Below are positions 20,963-31,414 of a stretch of DNA of 64,000 bases, piece by piece. The notes under the pieces are model-generated. The model was not told the origin of the DNA, made no database searches, and worked only from the letters and a program-made list of their open reading frames with translations. This stretch comes from Brachionus koreanus (Eukaryota; Rotifera; Eurotatoria; Ploima; Brachionidae), in assembly GCA_016987375.1 (NCBI GenBank), contig PJRA01000555.1:1499314-1563313 (forward strand), in the 5' to 3' direction. A program made the translations under genes and the position numbers. Numbering within the stretch: position 1 is the stretch's first letter; each line of letters starts with the position of its first letter.

Positions 20963-23945
20963 TTAGGGACAAGTTAATCCGCCGATGAAGGCGTCGGCAA
21001 TTTTGGTCGATTCTCTAAGACCACTGAGAAGAGCTCCGTGTACGGTGGCCGGATAATTCCTGATAGTGTGCTCGCCAGCAAAAAATACTCTCGGCACAGA
21101 GGAATTTTTTGGAGTGATGGCTTCGGCTAGAATGTCGTAGTCACTTCCGGATGAATCTACAGACACAAAAGAGTACGAGCCTCGGGACCATGGATCGGAC
21201 TTCCATCGTGTAACCACAGCTTCTCTGGGCTTTGAATAAACCGAGTTAGAAAAAAATCTAGAAATTAATCGAGGGAATTACTTGAGGGACTTGATTGTTG
21301 CCGAATATGGCTCGAAGGACTGCTATGCATCTTGAGATAACAATGTCATCGCTCACATTTTCCATTAGTGAGGCCGATTCACCGGCTACCAAGGACAAAA
21401 GCACAGGTGCTTTATACAAATTCCAAAAAAGAAATGACTCGCCTCTGCTTTTGGTCATTAGTGGTACTTGGCCAAACAAATTTAGATGAGGATCCCAGAA
21501 TATTTTGTCAAAGCACAGAATTATTTTGTTCAAATTTCCAAAACCAAGACGGTCGACTGCGTCCGATTTCCATTTTGGCAATGCTGGATCAAATAGTGTC
21601 GGCTTTTTTTCTTTCAAACAGCCTAAAGGAATTGTTACCAGAACAGCATCAGCTTTTTCCACTTCAGTCTTTGCGGTTTTTATATTCAATGAAGCACATG
21701 GCTTTGTCGATTCGATTTCGACCTCCACGCCTGATTCAGTGTACTTGATACATTTGGCTGCTGATGCCAGTCGAATGTCAAGGCCTTCGCTCAAAGCTAT
21801 TGGTAAACATGAATAGCCATTTCGGACTTAAATAAAATAATTTTGACAAAAAAAATTTTTTTTTTATTTTTTTTTATTTACCGGTCATATGAGGACCTGT
21901 AAATTCAAATTCATCATCTTGATCCCAGTGTTTTAGCGATAGCTTGGACAATGGTGTTGCATTGGCAAATTCCAAATTAGCAAAGTGCCAGTCCAGAACT
22001 TGACGGTCAGCTATGTTCAAATACACTCCACTATTTAGTTTAAAATTGCGATTTTCATACTTTATTTTCTTGAATTTAAAATTTAAAATTACCAAGGCTG
22101 ATTTTCTTCCATTGCAGTCATTTTTTTTTGCATTTCTTCCAAACATACTGTTATATCATTAAATTCCTTTTATTAGAAAAAATAAGCATAACATTTCAGA
22201 AAATAAAAAAAAAAAAAATTTTTTTTTCGTTTACTTGGCATTTTAGTTTTAGTTCTCTTTTGGCACATAAAATCTCAAATTCGTGTACACAATCGCCCTT
22301 GATTTTTTGCTCTTCCAAACTCTCCAAATTATGTGACAATAATTTTATTTTATTCTTAACTTCAAAAAGCTAGCAAAAAATTAAATTAAATTAAATTATT
22401 TCATACAACAACAAAAAATTAATCGATCAGCCTACTTTATCAGACATGCTTTTGAATTTCTCCTGCTCACCTATTAGTTTAGCATAGTGTTCAATTTGTT
22501 TTTTTTTCACAAATTTTTCCTGTAGTCTTACAAGAAATAATTAAAGTAGAACATTTTAAAAAATAAACTTGGTCGTACTTGATCAATATTTCGAGTGCAT
22601 CACCAAGTGATATAGCCTTGTTATCTATTTTACAATCAAAATCCAAATTATGAGTCAGATAAGAAGTGGCTTCCAATAGCTTGTTAAACTCTTTTTCAAT
22701 TATTTCATCTCTATCTTTTTGAATCTAAATAAAAATTTATTTTCAAATTAGAAAAAAATATTCACAACAACCATTCGACCATTGGTGTCATATAGAGGAC
22801 ATTTTTGCTTCACTTTGACCAAATCTAGTGATATTTGCTTGCTTAAAATGGCAAGGGGATTTCCACCGAGACCAGTAACCACCATAGCTCCCATATCAGC
22901 CACATACTGGCCCTTTCTAAAAGTAGCTATTCGACCTCCTATTCGGTCCTTGATTTTGTTTAATTTAAAATTTTTTGAGCAAAATTTTTTCTTATTATTT
23001 TTACTCTAGCTTCATAAAGAACAACCCGAAAACCAAATTCTCTCAGTTGTCTTGCAGCCGTAAGTCCGGCAATTCCAGCTCCGATTACAATCACCTTAGC
23101 CAAAGGCATAGCTTTATTTTTTAGAAAAATTAAAATTTAATATTTGTTTAATTTCTATGCATACATGTTAGTGGTGTTATACGCTTAAATACACCATAAT
23201 TTATATAATTGTAGCGTTCCAAATATTTGAATATTCTCAGGATCAAAATATTCTCATCTATTTTATTTTTTTTAATTTAAATTGAACAAAATATAAGCAT
23301 TTAGCTATTTTTTCCAACAAGATAAAATATACTTTTTGCCAATGGTGGATCAATCTTGTTGAGTATATCTTCAATTACTAATTGAACTTTGGGATTATCG
23401 ACCCACATTTGAAGCTTAAATTAAAATTTATTGAATGCTTAGTGCTGGAAAAAAAATTCTACTATTTTGTTTCTGATATACAGAAATAATTTATAATTTC
23501 TAATGTGATTTTTGTTTTCTTCATTGATTAAATCTTCAAAAAATTGTGCTTCTTCAAGAGTCATCTTTTCAAAAGGCAGTCTTGAAGCTGTGGCAGCCAT
23601 TTCCAAATCAGCACTTGAAAAATCATATTTGTCGTCCTGGTCGCTTCGGTTTAATTTGATTTCATTGTCTAGTTTTATCTTTTTGTTTGCTTTTGCAGCT
23701 TTGGCAAACGGTTTTTTGCCATGATGATTCGAGTCTTCATTTGTTGAGTCAGTCAACTCTTGATTGTTCTTCATGTCATTTGATTCTTCATCAGATTTGT
23801 CTGATTTATCCGCTTTGAACCGTTTTGTTCCATTAGTATCACTTTTGATTATTTTGTTCAATGCACTCACAGATATTTCGGTTTGAATTATGTTCTCGTC
23901 GTCGTCATCCTCTAGTATTATTACATCATCGTAATTGGAAGTCAT
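20963..23945 (-). CDS. KDM1A: Lysine-specific histone demethylase 1
   Basis: Twelve exons (minus): 23945-23463, 23414-23333, 23257-23165, 23111-23005, 22949 to about 22766, 22724-22569, 22519-22436, 22369-22234, 22166-22093, 22030-21882, 21826-21282 and 21229-20963. LSD1 removes mono- and dimethyl marks from H3K4 in the nucleus, with CoREST. Order: acidic/Lys-rich N-terminus; SWIRM domain ([20 protein letters not shown] onward); FAD site ([17 protein letters not shown]); coiled-coil tower; second amine-oxidase half with [17 protein letters not shown], the catalytic-lysine block [18 protein letters not shown], and [20 protein letters not shown]. The tower exon 22369-22234 contains five A's (22257-22261) where frame and homology require four, so as written it is frameshifted relative to the next exon. 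All other junctions are in phase. Confidence 0.93.
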
Positions 23946-25260
23946 TTTAGTCCAACTGTGTGTCCTTTGGCTATTTTATTTTTGTTCCTAAATACTTTTA
24001 AATAAAAATTTAGAATGAATTAAATTTAAGCAGATTTTAAATAACTATTCAAAAAATTTTTTCTAATGTGTCAAAATTTTGTTAGCTTTTGTTCAAGTTA
24101 ATTTTAAACAAGTGAGAAAAATAGAGATAGAGATAATTGTAGATTTTTTATGGATTTTAAAGTAAAACCGCCTAGAAAAATTTCAATTTCAATAAAATAA
24201 TTTTTTTTTCTTCTAGTTATATAAACTTAAAATCTACTTTTGACTAATTGAATATTTTTTTGACGGAATTTATAATCAAAAAATTTAAATTTTGTATTTA
24301 AAAATCTTAAAGTGTACCAAAAAAGAGTATTTAAGTGTTTTTGTAAGAAAGAAAAAATTTTCACTATTCATTCATTAGATGAAAATTTTTATATTTATCA
24401 TAATTTATTGATACAGCACGAATAAAATATTAATTAGTTATATTGTAGTTGTTGATCTGAATGCTTGTCAGGTTTAATTATTAACTAATTCAGAAAAAAT
24501 TAAAGATGATTTTCAATTACTTGTTTTTAAAAAAAAATAGAACTTCACCAGCACCTATGGAGAGTAAAAATGCTCAGGAGCAAAGCCAACACTGAAGTAG
24601 ACAGGAGAAAAAATCAAATTCAGAGATCAAAAATTCAAAAATTAATCTTTAATTTGGTTTAAAAAATTTGTAAATTTAAAAAATAAATATTTTAAAATAT
24701 TTTCTCAAACCTTTGGTAAGATCAATTTCTAAATTTCAATTTTGTGTTGCATGAGATATTATTGTGTAGGAATTTTTTTCTTAATTTGATATAAGGTTTA
24801 TCCACAGATGTAGTTTTTCGATTAATTTTTAATTTATATTAAGTAAATTAATTAACATTATTTAATTTAAATTCAATTCGAATAGTTAATTACATTGCAT
24901 TTTTAGATTCAAAAAATGAATTTATAAATACTGTTGAATGATCTTCAAAATGATGTGTCTAACTATTTGTACATTTAGCATCAAAAAATTTTATAATGTT
25001 ATTTTATGAAAATTTTAATTAAAAATTTCGAAATTTTTCTATTATTGGGAAAAAAGTTTATCAACAATAGCATTAACTTTTGAAATATGAAAAAATGAAA
25101 AGTAAAAAGGGTAAAAAAATTGGTTTAACACAGTCAAAAATTATTTCGTTATAAAAATTAAAAAATTTTATAATATTTCTGATTTAAAATATTATAGATT
25201 GAAAAAAAAATTATAAAAAAGATTAAATTTATTGAATAAAAAACAAATGAAGGAAGTAAC
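23946..25260. other. Intergenic, AT-rich
   Basis: KDM1A upstream region and about 1.3 kb of featureless AT-rich DNA. Confidence 0.5.
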
Positions 25261-25261
25261 A

Positions 25262-25306
25262 ATGGGTTCAAAAGATCTTTCCGGCTTTTGAGTGTTAAAA
25301 ATTTGT
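25262..25306. mobile_element. Transposon terminus with TTAA-CACTCAAA end
   Basis: Reading inward from the right: TTAACACTCAAAAGCCGG. It aligns with the 5270-5306 terminus over about 40 bp. The other end was not located. Confidence 0.4.
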
Positions 25307-25309
25307 TTG

Positions 25310-25825
25310 AAAGGGTCAGGTAGAACAGCCATTTTCAATTACAATGCTTTGGGTATGACTTTTGAGAGCAATTCCATCAACTATTAAATCACCTTTAAAC
25401 ATCACAATTGACGATTTTTCGTCGCCTTAATTTGATTGACAAAGCTAAGTTACCAAGTTTTTTCTCATGATTTGACGAACTTCGATATACAATAACGCAA
25501 CACTTAAAAAAATCCTCTTGATAAACTATTTTTTAGTAGGATCATTTCTTGTGATGAAAATTGGGTCTTTTTTTAGTGAAATTATGAAAAAAATGGTTGG
25601 AGCCATCTCAACCAGCTCCGACATTCGTGAAAAAGTAACACTTTGATGAAATAAAGACGTTGTGTGTTTAATGAAATTTCAAATGAATAATACACTTTGA
25701 GCTGATTCTAGACTGTCGTGCTATAAATGTAGAACTTTATTCTGAAAGTATGCTTCACTTCAAGAAAAATATCCTTCTTTGGTCAACTGAAAGCTAGGTT
25801 TGTTTCTTCAAGATAACACTAGAAA
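25310..25825 (+). pseudogene. Mariner transposase relic, 5' part (split by a LINE)
   Basis: In-frame pieces separated by stops resemble mariner transposase: SRIISCDENWVFF (first catalytic Asp region, usually GDEKW), MVGAIS, and later KYPSLVN followed by LGLFLQDNTR (second Asp, usually HDNAR). The frame breaks at the junction with reverse-transcriptase sequence and the remaining C-terminal mariner segment resumes near 27545. Inactive. Confidence 0.75.
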
Positions 25826-27540
25826 AAGAACAATGGAAAAATAGAATATCTAAAAGGGAATTAATATGTGGTAACTTACAGAGAAGAACAAATTTAGTGA
25901 AAGACAAAAAAGATCGTGTCTTAACAACTGAAAGAGAGCAAGGACAGAGCTAGGTTGAGCACTTTAAAGAGGTTCTAAATAGACCAGAACCCAAAGAGCA
26001 CTTACACTCAGAACCAGCTTGCACTGATCTTGATATTGACACTCAAGTTCCAAGCCAAAAAGAAATAGAAACTGTTATAAAGGCTCTAAAAAACAGGAAA
26101 GCCTCCGGTATTGACGGGATAACAGCAGAAATGTTAAAAGTTGATGGTAGGACCACAATAGGGGTACTAAACGATCTCTTCAGCAGAATATGACGACAAG
26201 AAATTATACCAGAGGACTGGACTGGTCAAAAGACCTGATAGTCAAACTTCCAAAGAAAGGAAACAAAATGATCTGTGATAATTGGAGAGGAATAACACTG
26301 CTAGCAATAGCAAGCAAGGCGTTCTGCAGCATAACTCTGGAAAGAATCAGAATCTCTTTGGATGTTACACTTAGAGAAGAACAAGCAGGATTTAGAAGGG
26401 GGAGAGGATGCATAGACCAGATATTTGCACTTATGAACATCATAGAGCAAAGTATCGAATGGAACAGCCCCTTGTATCTTAGCTTCATTTACTTCAAAAA
26501 GCCTTTGACAGCATACACAGAGAAACCCTGTGGGCCATTCTAAGATCATATGGCCTACAACAGAAAATAGTTAACTTGATAAAACTCTTCTACGAGAAAT
26601 TCGAGATTCTGGAAAAAGGGCATTCTGAAAGCTTCAAAGTGTGTACAGTAGCCAGGCAAGAGTGTGTTCTCTCTCCAACACTATTCCTAATAGTAATTGA
26701 TTATGTAATAAAGAAAACAACTGTAAATGCCAGGGGTATACAATGGAGTTTAACAACCAAACTTGAAGATTTAGACTTGGCGGATGATCTGGTGTTAATA
26801 TCTAGTACAGAAGAGCATATGCATATGAAGACAAAAGATTTGGCGAACAACACAAAACCAACTGGACTCGAAATAAATGTGGCCAAAGCAAAAGTAATGT
26901 GCATAAACACTAAATTGGACACCCCGATCACCATTGATGATTCACAAGTCGAGTGTGTAAACGAATTTACATACTTAGGAAGCACCATTAGTACAACAAT
27001 GAGCACAAAGAAACATTAAGAAAAGACTTGCTAAAGCAAAGACTACTTTTGCTAGACTCCGACCAGTTTGGAAATCAAACAGCTTTAGCAAGGAAACAAA
27101 ACTCAAACTCTACAATTCTGTAGTAAAAACAACACTGATGTACGGAAGTGAATGTTGGGGAATGAGTGAATCTGATAAAAGAAGTCTGAATACCTTCCAT
27201 CCTGGAAGGCTGCGAATGATTTTGGGAATACACTGACCTGAGACATTTTCAAATGCTGATCTATACACAAGAACAAATTCAGAGCCATAAGTCAATGGAT
27301 TAAGAACAAAAGATTGCGATGGCTTGGACATATACTTAGAATGAACGAAAAAAGAATACCAAAAAGGGCCCTTCAATGAAAACCACAAGGGCGACGTAAG
27401 GNNNNNNNNNNNNNNNNNNTCATGAAAGAGCTCACCGAAATGGGAATGATATGGGGAGAAGCAAAAGTGAAGGCGAAAGATCGACTTGAGTGGAAATCAA
27501 AAGTAATGACCCTATGCTCTACAAGGAGTGAATAAGGAAA
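25826..27540 (+). pseudogene. LINE reverse transcriptase relic inserted in the mariner element
   Basis: A broken non-LTR retrotransposon ORF. Motifs in order: KNRKASGIDGITAEML, CDNWRGITLLAIASKAFC, EEQAGFRRGRGCIDQIFAL, an RT motif A region, RQECVLSPTLFLIVIDYV, LADDLVLISS (the catalytic YADD-type box as LADD), GLEINVAKAKVM, FTYLGSTIS, LRWLGHILRMNEKRIPKR and a terminal ALCSTRSE, stop. There are internal stops and frameshifts and an 18-base assembly gap at 27402-27419. The order and terminal motif match the LINE class whose copies are often annotated as craniofacial development protein 2-like. No intact endonuclease is present. Confidence 0.85.
27402..27419. other. Assembly gap (18 N)
   Basis: A run of unresolved bases inside the LINE relic. 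Confidence 1.
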
Positions 27541-27544
27541 AAAT

Positions 27545-27720
27545 TAAATATCCTTATTCAGCATATAGCCCGGATCTTTCTCTTTCTGATTATCATATAT
27601 TTCGCTCAATTGCTCAATTTCTTAGAAGACGGCATTTTACTAATCAAAACCTAGTTGAAAAAGAGTGATGTGAGTTTTTTGGCTCAAAAAGCTTTTTCTA
27701 AATTATATTAAATTTTAATT
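27545..27720 (+). pseudogene. Mariner transposase relic, 3' part
   Basis: Translates to YPYSAYSPDLSLSDYHIF, then RSIAQFLRRRHFTNQNLVEK. This is the mariner C-terminal block PYSPDLAPSDYHLF with its catalytic Asp position and the following FLxxxxF segment. It completes the element interrupted at 25825; about 20 residues between the two halves are missing or unrecognisable. Confidence 0.75.
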
Positions 27721-28130
27721 ATAAAAGATATTCTAATTATTAAAGATATTTCGATTTTTTATAAAATTAATTGTTTAATTATAATAAGCTTAAGTTATTT
27801 TGTAGAGTATTTTTTTAATAACTACATGTATCCTGGGAAATATATTTCTTAAAAAAAATGAGTTTTTTTGACACAAATTTTTTTTTTTTTTTAATATATA
27901 ATAAAAAGTTACAAAATTAATATAATGTAGAAAGAAAAAATTTTTGACATAATTTTAGTTTAAATCTTGTATTCTAATTTAATTAGGTTTTAATTTTTGA
28001 CAATCACCAAGTACATATTTTTGTTTTATTTAATCAAATGTTGATCAAAAACGTGAAAATGATTAAGTTACCAATTTTAATTATATAAATTGGTTGAAAA
28101 ACATTTTCAGAATAAAAATAATAAACGAAA
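27721..28130. other. Intergenic, AT-rich
   Basis: No feature recognised. It includes the probable promoter of the downstream transglutaminase-like gene. Confidence 0.5.
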
Positions 28131-28841
28131 ATGGAAACAGAAATTAAAGATTATCTCAAAACATCAAAATACATAGATCATGATCATTCTTCAATCAGAC
28201 AAAAAATAACTGAAATTATCAAAGATAGTGAAACTGATGTACAAAAAGCGATTTTGGTTCATGACTTTGTACGCGACAACATACTATTCGGCTTCAATCA
28301 ACAATTTTATGATATGACTGCATCAGAAGTATTGAAAGCAAAACGAGGTTTTTGCAATAATAAGAGCACTTTGTTTGTAGCAATGCTAAGAGCAGCAAAC
28401 ATTCCATCAAGGACAGTTTTTGTAGATATTTCCAAAGAAATTTTGAATGGTATTGTTGATCCAAAAACGCCTTATGTTGATCATTCTTATACTGAAGTAT
28501 TTTTGAATAACAAATGGATTAAAGTAGATAGTTACATTGTAGATTCAAAGCTTTTCGAAAATGCTAAGAAAAAATTGACACAAGACAATGTCTGTCTTGG
28601 ATATGGTGTAAATTTAGATGGAGTGAATGAATGGAATGGCAGAGATGATGCTTTTTCTCAATTTGTACTAAAAAATTCGACCAAATATTCGACAAGAGAA
28701 TACGGTATTTTCGATGATGTCGGTGATTTTTACTCTAGTGTCGAAAATACATGGAGTAAATCAAATTTGATCACAAAAACAATATTTTTCTTACTCTCTA
28801 GTAAATTTAACAAGAATATTGAGAAAATTCGGCTTCAATAG
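28131..28841 (+). CDS. Transglutaminase-like (papain-fold) protein, possibly of bacterial origin
   Basis: An intronless 236-residue protein carrying a transglutaminase-like core. The Cys-His-Asp triad is visible: Cys75 in AKRGFCNNKSTLFVAMLRAA, His118 in DHSYTEVFLNNKW and Asp133 in KVDSY. This short single-domain form, with GFC-xxKS and the AANIPSR turn, is typical of bacterial transglutaminase-like proteins, not of large animal transglutaminases. No signal peptide or membrane segment is obvious; the tail is Lys-rich with one hydrophobic patch (IFFLLSS). Substrate is unknown: members act as proteases, amidases or cross-linkers. Lack of introns in an intron-rich genome makes horizontal origin plausible, but AT content matches the host. 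Confidence 0.75.
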   Translation: METEIKDYLKTSKYIDHDHSSIRQKITEIIKDSETDVQKAILVHDFVRDNILFGFNQQFYDMTASEVLKAKRGFCNNKSTLFVAMLRAANIPSRTVFVDISKEILNGIVDPKTPYVDHSYTEVFLNNKWIKVDSYIVDSKLFENAKKKLTQDNVCLGYGVNLDGVNEWNGRDDAFSQFVLKNSTKYSTREYGIFDDVGDFYSSVENTWSKSNLITKTIFFLLSSKFNKNIEKIRLQ

Positions 28842-29158
28842 AAGCAAAGATTTCAATTCATTTCATAAATTGTGGACAATTTAATTTCTTTTTTAAATTT
28901 TTATTTAAAAGAAAATTTTTTATTTAAATAAAATATTTTATTAAAAAGCAAATTAAATATTGGAATTTTGAAATTTTTATTTTTAAATATTTGGCAATAA
29001 AAAAAAAATAGAAACAACAGAAACAAGTCAAATTAATTTTGATTTTAGGATGGTATTTGATCATGAATTTAATTTAAATACAACAATTATGAGTAATTAT
29101 CTTTAATTAAAATCATGAATTTTAAAAAATATATTAAATTATTCTATTCTATTCTATT
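28842..29158. other. Short intergenic, convergent 3' ends
   Basis: Lies between the transglutaminase-like gene and MYCBP, which converge. It ends in an (ATTCT)n tract. Confidence 0.5.
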
Positions 29159-29164
29159 CTATTC
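29141..29164. repeat. (ATTCT)n microsatellite overlapping the MYCBP stop
   Basis: Nearly five ATTCT units. The MYCBP stop codon (29159-29161) falls inside the tract, so length changes could alter the last residues or the 3' UTR. Confidence 0.9.
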
Positions 29165-29568
29165 ATTTGGTTCATACTTTGCCAGTTTCTCCTTTAGTTG
29201 TTCATTCTCGGCTTTTAATTTATCTAATTGAGCGCTTTGTAAAAAATTTTAATGATAAAAAAAAATTTTTGAGAAATAATGTCAATTTTACTGTAAATTG
29301 TCAATTTCAGTCTTCAGTTCCAAAACATCTGGAGAGTCAGGACCGGTACTTGCTTTAAGAATGAATAAAATTAGAATAAATTTTTATTTCTAATTTTGTC
29401 GAAAAAATTACACAGATTTTTTCTCAAAAAATCCAAAGCATTGTTTGGTTTTTCGGGTTCTTCGTATAAACATACCAAAGTTTTGGTAAGAGCGTCCAAA
29501 ACTCCTGCTTTCTCTAAATATTTTCTAAATTCTTCTTTTTTGCTATCACCTGGTTTATATGATGACAT
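29159..29568 (-). CDS. MYCBP: c-Myc-binding protein homologue (MYCBP/AMY-1)
   Basis: Three exons (minus): 29568-29414, 29348-29292 and 29234-29159, giving 95 residues (human 103). The N-terminal half, FRKYLEKAGVLDALTKTLV and LYEEPEKPNNALDFL, matches the family almost residue for residue. The C-terminal half is the expected coiled coil (LDKLKAENEQLKEKLAKYEP). In mammals the protein binds MYC and A-kinase anchoring proteins; in many animals it is associated with cilia and spermatogenesis. Exon joins are in phase (2, 2). The first exon's open frame continues past the donor into intron, so a naive single-exon call would be wrong. Confidence 0.93.
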
Positions 29569-30320
29569 TTTTACTACTTTTTTTTTCTGATAAATCTGAA
29601 ATTTATTTTAAAAATTTAAAATAATTTTGTTAGTATTTGGAATAAAATATAAAAAAAATTAAGTTTATTAGAAGATAAAATTAGAAATCCAGCTGTTTGC
29701 TTTTATTTCTGTAACCAAGTAAATTTTAAAACATAAAAGCATATAGACGAGAGAGTATTAAGTTGAGATTTAATAGATTTCAATAAGAAAATAATTTAAA
29801 TTTATTTATAATTTTCTTTTATTTAAATGTATATTTATAAAATGCAACTATAGTTACTCGCAAGAGGCTTTAATCAAGAGAACTAGAACTGCAAGTGAAT
29901 GATGATAAATTTTTTGACTTTGTGGAGCAGAAATAAATTATCTATTGTTAAGTAAGTCTCTTATAAAATAGATTGAAATATGTCAATCTAATAATGTATA
30001 AATAGATTAAAAAAGGAAAAGGAAGTTAATCGATTAGCTATTGATGAACATTTAGATTAGACAAATTAAATAAACCTCAAGACTTTCATTTTATCAAAAC
30101 TTTTCAATTTCAGATTCAGTGATTAATTTGATTAATTTTTTTTTAATTAAAAAAATTAATTTGAAATTTTTGAAATTATTACAAAATCAATATGAGATTT
30201 TTTATGATGGCAAAATTATTTTTAATTTCATTGGAAAAAGCTAATTCAAATTTTTTGTGCAATATTTTGTTTTGTTTCAGTAAAAACAAGCTTTGTTCAA
30301 AATTAACAGGTCTTAAGTTC
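29569..30320. other. Intergenic, AT-rich
   Basis: MYCBP upstream region. Nothing recognised. Confidence 0.5.
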
Positions 30321-30329
30321 AAGTCCATG

Positions 30330-30480
30330 TCCGAACTTGATCATCCAGAATATAGATCCAGTAGATCTTTGTCCTTCTTATTGCTATCTTTTTCGCTCAA
30401 TGGCTTATTTTCTTAGAAGACGACATTTCACTTATCAAGACGTGAATAACACAAAAGATGAATCGAACTACACTCTGATA
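30330..30480 (+). pseudogene. Mariner transposase 3' fragment
   Basis: One frame reads DLCPSYCYLFRSMAYFLRRR followed by HFTYQDV. This is the same C-terminal mariner block found at 27.6 kb (SPDL-x-PSDYHLF). Flanking frames are closed by stops. Inactive. Confidence 0.6.
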
Positions 30481-31050
30481 GATAGCTATACAGAAGACTA
30501 AAGAGCACAATGGTTTAACTTTTGAAGATAACTTAACTAATCAATAAAAAATCTTTGAACATTTTTATACAAGTCTGATGAAAAGCTTTGTGATCAAGAA
30601 ATCAATATTGAAAATTTTTCAACATTCAAGCTTTCTATTCTTAATAATATCAATTTGATTTTTACAGATTTTGAAATCATCTAAGTATCATCGTTTTCTT
30701 GAAATTGTAAAAAAATGAGTGGAATCGCATTTATATGCTTGTTAGTGGTAAAAATCTTTTTGACAAAATTTAAAGAATAGTTTTGTAAATTTAACATTTT
30801 GCAAGTTTCATGAAAGAAGAAATTCTAGTAAAAGTATAAGCTTATTTTATTTATGAAAAAATTAAATTCCTAATATATTCAACTTTGTATGCTTTTAATA
30901 CTTTAGAAAAAATAAAAAAACTTTTACAAATTTTTTTTACTTGTTGAACCAAAATTTAAGTGATCTTTTTCTTAAAAAATATACTTATCAATAGCCATCT
31001 TGAAACTAATAAGCAGCATCTAGGGGAGATTTGTTTATAAAAAATTAAAA
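30481..31050. other. Intergenic, AT-rich
   Basis: No gene seen. Parts may be further decayed mariner sequence. Confidence 0.4.
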
Positions 31051-31179
31051 ATGGAACAATTTTCCGCGCGACTAAGAGAAATCAAAAGAGTTGAGCAAAT
31101 TATTTCATTAGCTAAATCATTCAATAATGATGACTTGATGAATTATTTGAATCAATTAATTAGTTTATTAAAAAATTAG
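31051..31179 (+). CDS. Possible 42-residue micro-ORF
   Basis: ATG to TAG encodes 42 residues (starting MEQFSARLREIKRVEQII and ending LISLLKN), predicted as two amphipathic helices around FNNDDLMNY. It has a higher GC start and better amino-acid balance than neighbouring random frames, with an A-rich context before the ATG. I recognise no family. It could equally be a chance frame or the last exon of something undetected. Confidence 0.25.
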   Translation: MEQFSARLREIKRVEQIISLAKSFNNDDLMNYLNQLISLLKN

Positions 31180-31414
31180 TATTTAAAATTGTATTAAAAA
31201 CTATTTAACAATGTAAAAAATATACAAAAAATAATTAACATCTACATTTTATTTTTTAATTGTTTTTTTTATTTTTATGTAATTTTTCTATAATAAAAAT
31301 TTCTATGTTAGGTCCTTTTTTTCTATCATAAATATCCACATTTTTCTATTTCAGTATTCGACATAAAATTTGTCTTTTTTCCAAAGTTTCGATATGGTCT
31401 CATGAATCCAATTG

